Shown in pieces: positions 10,997 to 23,280 of a DNA stretch of 64,000 nucleotides; position 1 is the stretch's first letter, and the number at the start of each line of letters is the position of its first letter. The stretch comes from Dolomedes plantarius. Taxonomy: Eukaryota > Arthropoda > Arachnida > Araneae > Dolomedidae. Below the pieces are notes generated by a model. That model saw only the letters and a program-made list of their open reading frames with translations. It did no database searches and had not been told where the DNA came from. A program made the translations under genes and the position numbers. The DNA lies in NCBI GenBank assembly GCA_907164885.2, contig OU015490.1, forward strand, positions 16,463,547 through 16,527,546, given 5' to 3'.

Positions 10997-11515
10997 AGAA
11001 ACAGAAGAATTAAATAAAAAGTTGCTCAATCAAAGAACACCAAGCCTGGCGCTAGACAAAGTTGAAGTTAAAGGGTAGGAAACCGCAAGGAGACTGACGT
11101 CACAAATCTCGCAACCATGGCGTTAAATGGAAACAGAGATGCAGACTTACAATGGAGACTGTGTTATAGGACATATAAACCAAAATTAAACTTGTATTTT
11201 TTCTAAGAGTAAAATATTATTATTTATTATTTATTATTATTATTATTATTATTTTTACTTAAGAATATAATTATTATTAATTAATGTTAATTTATAGTAG
11301 CTATTTACACAAAATAAACTATTATATTACTTATGATATTTTATTACTAATTAATTGCAACAGAGCAAGCTATTCATTAAATCTAAAACAACCAATTATG
11401 TGCTTGGAAAGACTATCGGGGTAATGATAATGTTTTAGCACACCTAACAAGTCTTTAATATGCTTGTTCCTATTGTCCTTAGAACAAAGCCTCTCTCTTT
11501 ATATATGTATATATA
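10997..11515. other. unassigned AT-rich stretch
   Basis: Contains an ATT/TTA-rich low-complexity part around 11215-11260. No gene seen. Confidence 0.5.
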
Positions 11516-11590
11516 TTTTACAAAGGGGGTATGAAATTTCCCGTTCTAAAGGGGGAATAGGAAAAATGGACCCCGTAAGCTAAAGGTTAA
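11516..11590 (-). repeat. inverted relative of 4675-4760
   Basis: AAAGGGGGTATGAAATTTCC followed by GGACCCCGTAAGCTAAAGGTT is the reverse complement of the block just upstream of repeat Q copy 1 (AACCTTTAGCTTACGGGGTC and GGAAATTCCATACCCCCTT). The two blocks therefore travel together near repeat Q but in different arrangements. Confidence 0.75.
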
Positions 11591-11754
11591 AACTGCTTTA
11601 CTTTAATTTGGACTATCATTGGATGAGAAACGATGGTCCATTGAATAAACTGAAAGCGATGTTGAAACCCCGCAAGTATCCTCTAGAAAATGCATTGTCT
11701 AGAAAACTACTTTTCCAGATACTTTTCTAAACGAGATAGCTCATCATTTAAAAA

Positions 11755-12055
11755 GTTTTCAATATATTTCAATAAAATTTTGCAATAGTGTTTTCCATAT
11801 TACTCACTACGTTTCGACCAAAAAGCAAATCTATATATGTTCATTGAATCATTCTGCAAGTATCTGCACTTATTAAAAGATAATTTTTTAAGAAAAAAAT
11901 CAGTGTTTTTTCACTTTTTTGGGTATATTTCGGCGATTTTAGGAAATATTGTAAAACTTTTGCTTCAGGACACGGGAAAGTGTCACAGTAGTATATATAG
12001 TATAAAGAAAATTATAATGTATCGAGTTGAATGGAATGTAGGGTCTCTGACGTGA
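11755..12055 (+). repeat. dispersed repeat R, copy 1
   Basis: A ~300-bp block (GCAATAGTGTTTTCCATATT, GTTCATTGAATC, AATCAGTGTTTTTTCACTTT, GTGTCACAGTAGT) recurs at 63235-63525. The overlapping open frame (72 codons) is not conserved in the second copy and is not a gene. Confidence 0.85.
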
Positions 12056-12434
12056 CCCAGGCTTTCTACTCAAAACGTATCAAAAATTTCTTCTCTTTAA
12101 AAATGTTATGAAATTTATACCAAAATGATATGTGTTGTCATCCCATTTGAACTAAAAATATAGGTATGGAACCAGTACTGTACATTTTTTAAAAATGGGC
12201 TCCGAACGTAAGAATATACCTTTATTACCATCTTTTTATTAATTCGCTTTCTTGTTTGTGTGTGTGTGTGTTTGTCCGGTACAAATCTTGCAATCGAATT
12301 TTAACTAACTTCCCGACTAGCTAGACATTTGAAACTTTTAGAATAGCTCACAACACGATGACAATGCATTCTTTTGATACTTTTAGCTATCTTTAAGCAG
12401 ATTTGAATTCATTTTCAGTTAATTTTGTTTTGTA
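12056..12434. other. unassigned spacer with a short (GT)n
   Basis: A GT run lies near 12255-12271. Nothing else is recognised. Confidence 0.45.
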
Positions 12435-12482
12435 GACTGGTGCAGCCATCTATCGGCCAGTCGAAATATGGCTGCACCAGTC
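12435..12482. repeat. perfect 15-bp inverted repeat (hairpin)
   Basis: GACTGGTGCAGCCAT at 12435-12449 pairs perfectly with ATGGCTGCACCAGTC at 12468-12482 across an 18-base loop. It could be a relic of a short foldback element or a transcribed hairpin; nothing nearby decides between them. Confidence 0.85.
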
Positions 12483-12697
12483 AACGAAAAGTCAAATGAA
12501 AGTTAACTTCCAATTAACTTCATTTTCTTTCAAGTGGATGGGATAAATCACCAAAAATTTTTTAAAGAAGTATTTATTAATACATAGAATTGTCAAGTTT
12601 GTATGATTCAACAGAAAATTTAAAAACATGGTATATAAAACGTTATTTTTATCTTGTAATTATATATCTTAACTTAAACAGTACTTACTTCTCAGTG

Positions 12698-13202
12698 CAG
12701 TAAAACCTCGGTTATTCCGTTTAACTGGGACTATAGGCAATCCAGACCATCGGAAATCCGGATACTCCGGGTAATATGGATAATAAGCAAAACAAAACTA
12801 GGCAGACTTACCGTTTATTACGCTAAAAAACTGTGTTTTGTAGCAAAATTACATAGTATTGTTTACATGACATTAAAAAATAACACATCATTTCTGAACA
12901 AAGAATTGGTAAGTTTAGTAAAGCTTCCTTAAATTAGACAAAAAGCATTTTATTACTATAATTTATTGTACAGTCTAGGCAGGAACTGTACATCGAATCA
13001 AACTAAAAAGCGGATATTGGGCGTACTCGTAGTGACATCTTTGCTATCATAGTAAAAAAAATTATTATCTAAGATGAACATTATTCATCTACGGTGAACA
13101 TTATCTAAGGTGACCATTATCTCAGGTGAACATTCATTTAAACATTAAATTAAAAATAATGTTTTCAAATCTGATCTGAATCAACGGGGCCCGGATAAAC
13201 TG
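12698..13202. mobile_element. degenerate pogo/Tigger-type element
   Basis: The left end CAGTAAAACCTCGGTTATTC matches the pogo/Tigger pattern and is followed by CGGAAATCCGGATACTCCGG-type subterminal motifs. The right end (GGGCCCGGATAAACTGTAC) is a weak mirror. TA duplication is not clear. A GTGAACATTATCTAAG-type microrepeat occurs at 13080-13135. Confidence 0.55.
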
Positions 13203-13563
13203 TACTAACATTTTCAGTTTTCCGTGCTATTAAAACCAACGGATAATTCTTAGCATTTTTCTTAAAAAATTTGAACCCTTATTCCATGTGCTCTACCGTT
13301 CTTGAAACGTCTACTTGTTCATTTCCTTCTTGCACTTCTGATTTTGCACTTACGAACTATTTTGTAATTGTTCATCCTTATTTTATTATCTTATTCCTTC
13401 AGAGTTATTTTTATTAATTCAAATGAATAGCTGCACCACTGAATCCAATTTGTTTCCTGAATCAAACACCCTTATAAATTAATTCTGCCGGACGGAGTAT
13501 GGTATTACATATTGCCAGATTGAGAATGGTAGAGATGTTATAAACATCGTTTTATATTATTGA

Positions 13564-13636
13564 TTAGTTGAAAATTCGCACTTCGCTACGGAGTACAAAC
13601 GAATTAAATACAACGGTCAATGTATGCAATTAATGT

Positions 13637-13680
<44 letters not shown>

Positions 13681-14373
13681 AATACGACGATCAATGTATA
13701 CAATTGATGTAAAAAGAAATATTTATAAAAAAATCGTAATGGATATTTTTATAGACAAAATAATGTAGAAGAAAATATATAGATTAAATCTAATAGGACA
13801 TACTAAAGAATATAGTATAGTTAATATAGTACAGTTTGGGGAACATAATATCTTTTATTGTATTTTAATATTTTTTTGGTTAATGTCCAATCGTCTGCCG
13901 CATTAGCAAAAAAAAACAAATTTTTTTTGTCTATTTCGTGGTTACGCACATGACGATAAATTTATTGAAAGTACCAGAAAAACAAATCACGTGATCGGCA
14001 TTTAATAAATTAAATTCTAAAAACGAATCTTTAAAAATTCACCAAAAATCAGGAAATGGAGGTAAAGATTCGAAAAAGAGTTCATTTTAAAGGAATTTTT
14101 AGGATCTTTCTCGTGATATAAATTTTATAACCCTCAAATTATTATTTTAAATGCAGGCTTGAAAAAAGTCACTAAAACAGCTTAAAAATTTAATTTTAAA
14201 AAATCTAAGAAGAATTTTTCAAAAATATTTCTTAGTGTTCCCCTACACTATAAGAAGAATCGCCATGTAAAATGTCAGCCCTTTAGGTCCAGCGGTTTGG
14301 TCTGTGCGTTATCTGTCAGTCAGTCAGTCAGTCAGTGATTCTGTCAGTTACGGAACTGTTATATATATATAGA
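13564..14373 (-). mobile_element. non-autonomous Helitron, copy A
   Basis: The family 5' end TCTATATA...AACAGTTCCGTAACTGAC lies at 14373 reading leftwards. The 3' end, near 13564, is a diverged form of the family's hairpin and CTAGT terminus. Inside are the GACT repeat, an ACCTAAAGGGCTGACATTTT-like block, CACGTGATCGGCATTTAA (plus strand) and an internal (TA)n at 13639-13674. Helitrons insert between A and T without target duplication, and their 3' hairpin plus CTRR is diagnostic. No Rep/helicase coding sequence is present. Confidence 0.85.
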
Positions 14374-14573
14374 TTATCTTTTAAAAGAGACAAAATTGTA
14401 ATTATACTGTCGACTATTACATATATTTACATTGAATGTTCAAAATATTATGATTATTATGAATTATTAATTAATTATTAATATTATTAATATTATTATT
14501 TTTTATTATTAATTATTATTATTATTCTACATATTATGATTATTACTGTCGACTTCAAACTATTTTTAAATAG
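14374..14573. other. ATT-rich low-complexity spacer
   Basis: TTA/TAA-rich sequence without other content. Confidence 0.5.
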
Positions 14574-15087
14574 TCACACACACACTTGAAATTGCAGCAC
14601 CATGAAGAAGGGATGATAAAACGTCAAATTCGCATAAAAATGAAGCAGACACGAGAACGGAAGACCGCATGTTGCCCGTCGTGACCTGACCTACCTCGAC
14701 ACAGAGTGTGTTCGACTGTTGCCCTGGCCAGCACGTTCTCCAGATCTCCCACCCAATGAAAACATCTGGTAATGTTTTGCGGAGAGACTGGGCCGCCACC
14801 GCTCTCCAGCCACTACGATTGATGAAGTGTGACATAGACTTGAAGCAGCATTGAATGTTTTGCCCGTACCTGTCTTCCAAGCCCGGTTCAACTCTATGCC
14901 TAACCAGGTTAGAGACGTTTTAGCTGCCAGAGGTGGCAGCAGTGTGTACTCATTTCGGACCCTGTATACCCCGAAATTGCCTACAAGTTGAATCATGTTT
15001 TCTTCCTACTATGCTGTATGCGTACAATAAGTAAAGTTTTGCTATTTGCTTTCTTTCCTGGTCTTGCAATTTTAATGCCTAGCACTG
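14574..15087 (+). mobile_element. Tc1-like internal-deletion derivative
   Basis: The right end reads TTGCAATTTTAATGCCTAGC then ACTG and meets a (TA)n tract at 15088. The left end is less clear (CTTGAAATTGCAGCACC, preceded by CA repeats) but mirrors the right subterminal sequence. Only the last third of a Tc1 transposase is kept, on the plus strand. Confidence 0.75.
14647..14991 (+). pseudogene. Tc1 transposase C-terminal third
   Basis: The frame reads HENGRPHVARRDLTYLDTEC, then LLPWPARSPDLPPNENIW, and later FNSMPNQVRDVLAARGG. The ENGRPH motif corresponds to DNARPH with the catalytic Asp changed to Glu. The Glu of NENIW follows 34 residues later, the Tc1 DD34E spacing. TAA after NENIW and TGA some 30 codons later break the frame. 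The longer minus-strand open frames over this region are shadows. Confidence 0.85.
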
Positions 15088-15101
15088 TATATATATATAT
15101 A
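15088..15101. repeat. (TA)n tract
   Basis: Fourteen bases of TA form the entire spacer between the Tc1 derivative and the next Tigger element. Confidence 0.9.
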
Positions 15102-15945
15102 CGGTGGAACCTCGCATAACGAGCATAATTCGTTCTAGAGTCTTACTCGTAATGCGAAACACTCGTTAAGCGAAACAATTTTTCCCCTTTAAGTTAATGT
15201 AAAATACGATAATGCGTTCCATGCCAAAAAATACTCAAAATTTTTTACATGTAACGTTTATTGTTTAAAGAAAATTACTTACGCATAAATTCTTAAGGAG
15301 CAAAATCATCCATATGTAGTTTATTATTTACGACTTTATGACACATATCTATTTTTTTTACTAGATAGGTATCTAGCGACATTTGTTTTTCTCGGCGCTT
15401 CAAAATTTGCCGGAAATGTGTCACCGAATTGTCATTGAATAAATTTATAGCACGCATAGCCACCGTCTTGTCAGGGTGATGCTTTGTAACTTCCGATGCA
15501 ACAGTTTCTCACGCTTTCATCATTTCTTTTGTTGCGCCAGAAGATTGTTTCTTTGCTGTTCCTTCGTCCTTCTCCACTGACAAACTCTCCTCTACAACTT
15601 CTTGCTCTGAAAGACTATTCTATTAGCTGTTCTAATAGACTGTTCTATTAGACTGCAATTCTATTAGCTGTTCGGTGGACAGCTCTTGGTTGTGCTCTTC
15701 CACAAGCTCCTCGATATCATTGTTATCCTCCAGTCCCATGATATTTGCTTCTCGAACCATCCATGACTACCCTTAAATACTTATTTTTCGGTCGTTGATG
15801 ATCCTGGTGACGTGAAGATTCGAGTGACGTGAAGAGGGGACTTCCTTCCACGTCACTCTTTATGCGAAATGTTGCTCGTTAAGCGAGCCATTTTTTTACG
15901 TTTTAGTTTGCTCGTTATGCGAAATACTCGTTATGCGAGGTTCCA

Positions 15946-15948
<3 letters not shown>
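15102..15948. mobile_element. Tigger/pogo-type element with CGGTGGAACCTCGCATAACG ends
   Basis: The left CGGTGGAACCTCGCATAACG is mirrored by TTATGCGAGGTTCCACTG. TA tracts abut both ends. Subterminal CTCGTTAAGCGAAA and CTCGTTATGCGAAA motifs repeat the terminal sequence, as expected for transposase-binding sites. At 847 bp with no intact frame it is a deletion derivative. Part of the minus strand (15440-15760) looks like eroded coding sequence. Confidence 0.88.

Positions 15949-16002
<54 letters not shown>
15949..16002. repeat. (TA)n tract
   Basis: A pure TA spacer between two mobile elements. Confidence 0.95.
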
Positions 16003-16005
<3 letters not shown>

Positions 16006-16168
16006 TGCCGTAACAGCCGTTTCCTGTGAAAGGGGCAAGAATTTGCGTTTGGTCCCCTTAATTAATTAGGTTTGGGAAAATAATAAAACAAATACAGCAT
16101 TTTGGGTCCCCCCCCCCCTTTTCAAATGGGCCCTAGGCGGGTGCCCTTGTTGCACCTGCCTAGTTACG

Positions 16169-16174
<6 letters not shown>
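16003..16174. mobile_element. short MITE with CAWTGCCGTAAC ends
   Basis: CATTGCCGTAACAG on the left and TAGTTACGGCATTG on the right form inverted ends embedded directly in TA tracts. The interior has a C-run and GGGCCCTAGGCGGGTGCCC. Ends of the form CAGTGCCGTAAC are common in hAT-type MITEs, but no 8-bp duplication can be read inside the TA tracts, so the class is open. Confidence 0.7.

Positions 16175-16218
<44 letters not shown>
16175..16218. repeat. (TA)n tract
   Basis: A TA spacer between two small MITEs. Confidence 0.95.
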
Positions 16219-16301
16219 CAATGAAACTTCTTTGGCCGACCACCCCGCAAAACGGCCACATTTTCGGAACCAAGACAAGCCGCCATAGAGAAGTTACACT
16301 A
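16219..16301. mobile_element. 83-bp Tigger-like mini-MITE
   Basis: CAATGAAACTTCTTTGGCCG on the left and CGCCATAGAGAAGTTACACT on the right are imperfect inverted ends around 40 bp of interior. TA tracts flank both sides. The layout matches pogo-type CAGTGNAAC ends. Confidence 0.75.
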
Positions 16302-16317
16302 TATATATATATATATA
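16302..16317. repeat. (TA)n tract
   Basis: The last TA tract in the 15.1-16.3 kb chain. Confidence 0.9.
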
Positions 16318-16994
16318 AAGTATGTGTCAGAACTGGAATGAAAGATGACTGCGCCCACCCTGATTTAGCGTATCTGAAAATAAAATATTACCTGTAGTTT
16401 GATTAATGTATCGAGGTACTTACTGTTCAGATGTACCGGAATACGCCACTTAAATTGTCATCCTGTAATAATATGTAGAACTTACTTTAAATATAAAAAA
16501 ACTTTCTTTGGTATGTGTGTGTGTGTTTTATATTTTTTTATCTCGAATACCTTACCTTGCTACCGACTGCAAGGGAAAACCCAGGTTTCAATTCATCAAT
16601 GTAACGACGAACCAGACTTAATAGGAATCGAAAAAATAGACGAGGGAGTGGTCAGTTACAAAAATGAGGAGATAAGAGGGATAGCTGCACTGCTGATTTT
16701 TAGGAAAAGGAGAACCAAGGAGGAGTTATTTTGGACATTTCTAAGTAGCTAGCGTGTGTGTGTGTTTCTAAATAGCTAATCTAAGAACAAATTTCAGATA
16801 TCTAACGTTCTTCGACCGTAGCCGGAATTCGAACTACAATGCTTCTGAAAAAAGGGGTCATTTTCAGGGGTGGTTGGGGAACAGGGACTTCTTCCATAAC
16901 ATTGGATCTAAGGAGTTTTTAATCAGTTCTGAATAAATCAGGGCCGTTTAGAGTGGTGACCGGTTAGAAAAGTTTCATTGTCTGTGTGCATGTG

Positions 16995-16995
<1 letters not shown>
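16318..16995. other. unassigned sequence with short GT runs
   Basis: GT runs lie near 16516-16526 and 16753-16765. The 117-codon open frame at 16399-16752 has no motif I know and spans a GT run. Confidence 0.45.
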
Positions 16996-17062
<67 letters not shown>

Positions 17063-17090
17063 CTGTTTGTGTGTGTGTGTGTGTGTGTGT
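16996..17090. repeat. (TA)n followed by (GT)n
   Basis: A TA run to about 17060, an ATCTG break, then a GT run. Confidence 0.95.
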
Positions 17091-18213
17091 AAGTAAGTAA
17101 CAAGAAAACGCGTCTCCCTAAATTACTTTTAAAGCATTTTCTCTTTTTAATAAAGTACAACCCCTTTTTCGAATTGTAACCTAAAAATAATGTAAGTTAT
17201 AATTTATATTAGCCCTGCAGATCATTAAGCTGGCATTTGAAATATCTGAATTCCATAACATCACCCTATCTGGCTCGAACCGACAGCCTCTTTAAATTTG
17301 TATATAATAAATAAGTCCCGTTTTCAAATTCTCCTTTTTGGTAAAACGCAGAGTCAGCGCGTGATCTAGCAATGGGTTAATCCCCGAAGAACCACGATGT
17401 GGAGACGTGAACTCCACTAGACTAAATTCGTCCAGTTAAAAAAATAAGTAATTTAGGCCCTCTGGTGTCAATATCACCAAAAACTCATTTCATACTACTT
17501 TGAACGGAAGACTCTTCCTCTTTTAATACTCTATTAACGCTGGCGTGTAAACATATAAGCTGCTGTCTCCCCGCACCCCGTTCTGTTGCACGGACGCCCC
17601 TTCTCCACTGATTATGTATGGCCACTCCTAACTTCTTTGCATGTAGCTACTGCGGAATCTTAGATATGTTTTTCCGGTCAAGTCCGCTGGCCACTGCAAC
17701 TATTGCCAACGTAATAATTCCAGTTGAATAAAATACTACTCTGGATTTCTGGATTTCTTCTATGGCTCCATGTGAGTGTTTCTTTCACAGGTTGTCCACA
17801 GATATACAATTCATTCGGTTGTTTCCCCCCACCACCCCAACGAGCGACTGCATGTGAATGATCAACATTCCCTCGCACGACTGCATCACTCCAATAAGTT
17901 CATTCGCGTCAATTCCCGTGTGTTAATTTCCCCATTGTGATTATTATCACACACACACACACACACACATTCGGGTTTTATTGTCGTTATTTGTAAGCGT
18001 ATTTCATGTTCAGCTATCCAATTTATTTCAGCATTTTGCTTTTGTCCCGGCGTATGTTGAAAACGACTTTTCTCCCAAATATGTTGTAACGATGGGCATT
18101 AAAGGCTTTTATAGCTTTTGCAGAAAATTGAGGATATTCCGTGTAAATTTTTAACCAAAAATTAAGAACACATTCCCCTACACCTCTACTCCCACTACTA
18201 GTGACGAATCAAT

Positions 18214-18216
<3 letters not shown>
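17091..18216. other. unassigned sequence
   Basis: About 1.1 kb with a CA run at 17950-17968 and no gene or repeat I can name. Single-copy intron or intergenic DNA is the default reading. Confidence 0.45.

Positions 18217-18253
<37 letters not shown>
18217..18253. repeat. (TA)n microsatellite
   Basis: A pure TA run. Confidence 0.95.
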
Positions 18254-18256
<3 letters not shown>

Positions 18257-18611
18257 GGAAGCGAATTCTTAAGTAATCAATAACTTCACAATGATACATG
18301 AAATTTTAACTATTCTATATTTAAACTAGATTAATATAAAAAGAAAAATTAATATGTACATAGAGTTGAGTTGGTTAATTAGGTAACGACTTTACAACAG
18401 TCTCTGAAAACTACAAAGATACTTCTAGGGGCCGTCTTGCCCAAACTTCAGTTACATTACAGTACAGTACAGGTATAGTTATAGGGCCGTCTGCCCGTTC
18501 ACTAGCATGACCGTCAGCGTCGGCATCTAGGGGTGAACTGGCGAATAACCCCTTTCTCCGCGGGATGGCACTGTCGTCGCCTCGTTTACTCAGCGCTGCG
18601 TTGTAATACTT

Positions 18612-18617
<6 letters not shown>
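18254..18617. other. unassigned sequence
   Basis: Contains TTACATTACAGTACAGTACA near 18450 and GGGCCGTCT twice (18429, 18485). No gene recognised. Confidence 0.45.
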
Positions 18618-18678
<61 letters not shown>

Positions 18679-18686
18679 GTGTGTGT
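18618..18686. repeat. (TA)n microsatellite
   Basis: A pure TA run ending in a short GTGTGTG. Confidence 0.95.
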
Positions 18687-19069
18687 GCAGAACCACGGAC
18701 GCCGTGTGCTCGTTCGGTAAATTCAGAATGCTTTGTTTTTCATTTTTATTATTTTCATCATTTTGATTAATATTTTATGTATGTTTATGGAACCCTTTAG
18801 GATATTTTGTGAAACCCCAGGGTTACGTGGAACACAGTTTGAAGACCCCTGATCTAAAGGATACAAGGATTGATTTCTTTCCTTCTGATATCCTTGCTCT
18901 GGTTGACCCTTTATATCAAGTTATTGAGTTTTAACTTTTCATATTTTTCTTCTTACGTAGGATAGTTCTGACAACTGCACCTTACCGTGGAAGTACACTC
19001 TAATTTTCACTCTAATTTTGCACTAATTTTTCACTCTAATAATACAATCTTTTTAATTTTTCGTAATAG
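18687..19069. other. unassigned spacer
   Basis: A CACTCTAATTTT-type motif repeats near 18996-19036. Nothing else recognised. Confidence 0.45.
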
Positions 19070-19145
19070 TCTATATGGACTTATATGGACCTGGTTTCGA
19101 ACTTCCGGCCAGGGCTCATTAGGAACAACAACAACATCAGCAACA

Positions 19146-19149
<4 letters not shown>
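19070..19149 (+). repeat. SINE 3' tail (CAACAA-type)
   Basis: TATATGGACCTGGTTTCGAA, then GGCCAGGGCTCATTAGGAAC, then AACAACAACAACATCAGCAA. The same arrangement (TATATGGACCTG, CAGGGGGNCNTTAGCAA, CAACAACAACA) occurs at 54675-54740 and, without the TATATG, at 24078-24135. It is the shared 3' end of a SINE family; the tRNA-like head is missing here. Confidence 0.7.

Positions 19150-19198
<49 letters not shown>
19150..19198. repeat. (TA)n microsatellite
   Basis: Follows the SINE tail and supplies the left TA of the next transposon. Confidence 0.95.
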
Positions 19199-21419
<2,221 letters not shown>

Positions 21420-21560
21420 CTCCATTTTAAACTCAATTTTTCTTTTGCGGGGATGTTATATCTAGGTATCGCTGAGCTGTTCGAAAGCTTTTGAGGCGGA
21501 CTGATGTTGACATATGTATGACATATATATGCATTGGCCTGGCCCATCGGAGGCTTAATC
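21420..21560 (+). repeat. dispersed repeat S, copy 1
   Basis: CACGGGACTCCATTTTAAAC, TTTTTCTTT, ATCTAGGTATCGCTGAGCT and GGCCTGGC also occur, with moderate divergence, at 23120-23265. The class is unknown. Confidence 0.75.
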
Positions 21561-21569
21561 CGTTCTTAA

Positions 21570-22122
21570 GGCTGCTATATACTAACTCCATCGGATTCGC
21601 TCACCTCAATGTTAACCTATGGAGAAAATGTGTCCACGGATTGCCGACTTGGATTCAAAGATTTTTTTTTGAAATTGTACTCCGTCATAGAAAAAGAAAT
21701 TTTACATTTGTGTACGTTTTTCGTTTTTTTTAGAAAAGTGCAATTAATATTTTAAAATTAAAATTACTCGGGGAAAAATTTGGTATTGTGTGTTTTAAAC
21801 GCTCATCAATTCCTTCGGTGGACGAAATTTATAAAATGAATCCCGTAGCGCTTTGCAGGAAAGTTCGGGCTATCTGACAATACCAATTTTATTGGATTAT
21901 CGGCATTTATGTACCTGTAAATAGTTGACAAAAATATATTTTAAATAAAAAATTTGGGGGCAGCGCTTAATCCCCTTATAGAGAGAGAGCCATTACATTC
22001 CCCCAAAATTTCATTCCTATGGGGGGTGGAATTCTCGAACTGTCAACTGGACTCCTCCCACCACAAGAGTCTGCAAGAAGAGGAAAAGGGAAATACGATT
22101 TTTTTCTTAGTACATAGCAGCC
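21570..22122 (+). mobile_element. M-family TTAA element, complete (553 bp)
   Basis: TTAA at 21566-21569 and 22123-22126. Left end GGCTGCTATATACTAACTCC, right end CTTAGTACATAGCAGCC. The inner part of the left end (TCGCTCACCTCAATGTTAAC) contains an internal TTAA. The core AGTTCGGGCTATCTGACAAT is shared by all M copies. Length equals the 2276 copy exactly. No protein is encoded. Confidence 0.9.
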
Positions 22123-22126
22123 TTAA

Positions 22127-23119
22127 GACCAGGCTATACAGTGTTTGGAGAAAGCCTCCTGCTCATCATCGGTACCCTACCAAGTCACTCTTTAGAGATC
22201 CGAGACCAATACAGTCTAGGAGACCCAGAGACTTGCTGCTGCTACGTACCCTAGGCTAGAAAATCGTATACCAAGTCCACGAGGCTCTGTCATCTGAGCA
22301 AAAGGGAAGCAGCAGGAACCTGATCTACGGCAATCATGCTGACGGGGGATACCTAAGCAGTCCACAATAAGGGACTGTTTTTCTTACTCTCAGACTGTCT
22401 GAACTCCAAGGTTGAGAGTCCACTTGTGACAAAACAGTCTCGAGAGTAGTCTCGAGACTAGACTCACAGATGGATAAGGGTCTGAGAACAGTCTCGGAGA
22501 CTGCACCTGTCACAAGTGGACATGCTCATTCTTGCTCTCGTGACTTAGTCTCCAGATCGAAGAAAAATAAACAAATTGCGATCAAATCACACAACTGATT
22601 GCGAGTTGACCCTCAAGTCGACACGAAATATTCCTGGTCACGAGACTGCAGCGACTGTCGATTTTCTCTCAAGTGGACACTTAGCATTACTCTGTCTGAA
22701 TTTCTTACTCTCAGAGAACTCTACAGAGGTCTATCCCCCTAGTTCCTTCCCCCATTGTGGGATCTTTAGGTATCCCCGTCAGCATGCCCCCTTTCGCTCA
22801 CACGACAGGGCTGTGGCAATTCCACTGTCCGATCCAGGGTTGTAACTGAAGGAGCACAGTCTACACTAAATTGCATTTATTTCAATGCTACGGACAATAG
22901 ATCTTAAAATCCTATATTCTGGAATTCGAAAAGTGGAGGTCCATAACTTATCCCAGTCTCGCTTATCGCTTACTCCGTTCTACCAAACCAAAGTACTTAC
23001 ATAGGGACAGGGCGCCATCTCGAGAACATAAATTTGAAGTTGCAACAAGGGCCTCATAGAACTGGTCTAGCATTTTATAGTGCAGGGGGCTTAGCAACAA
23101 CTAAGCAACAACAGCATAA
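22127..23119. other. unassigned repeat-like sequence
   Basis: Contains an inverted repeat (22415-22525) and phrases such as TCTTTAGAGATCCGAGACC that recur near 23260 as TCTTTAGAGGTCCGAGACC, so this is a diverged multi-copy region. The phrase CTGGTCTAGCATTTTATAG at 23061 recurs at 24081. No gene seen. Confidence 0.5.
22412..22528. repeat. inverted repeat GTCCACTTGTGACA
   Basis: GAGTCCACTTGTGACA near 22417 is mirrored by TGTCACAAGTGGAC near 22508. Between them are further GTCTCGAGA/TCTCGAGAC palindromes around 22437-22460. Possibly a small foldback element. Confidence 0.7.
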
Positions 23120-23280
23120 TACCACAGGACTCCATTTTAAACATAATTTTTCTTTCACGAGGATATTCTATCTAGGTATCACTGAGCTTTTCAAATGCTG
23201 GTAGGTGCGGATGATATTGACATCATTGTTAAAACCTCTAATTGTCTGGTCTGGCCTTGCTCTTTAGAGGTCCGAGACCC
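23120..23280 (+). repeat. dispersed repeat S, copy 2
   Basis: A diverged copy of 21420-21560 (CACAGGACTCCATTTTAAAC, ATCTAGGTATCACTGAGCT). Confidence 0.75.

Noticed and set aside
11837..12055. 72-codon frame MFIESFCKYLHLL...
   Set aside because: It lies in dispersed repeat R, and the second copy (63.3 kb) does not keep the frame.
14566..14996. Minus-strand frames of 104 and 101 codons
   Set aside because: The opposite strand carries recognisable Tc1 transposase motifs (SPDLPPNENIW); the minus frames are shadows.
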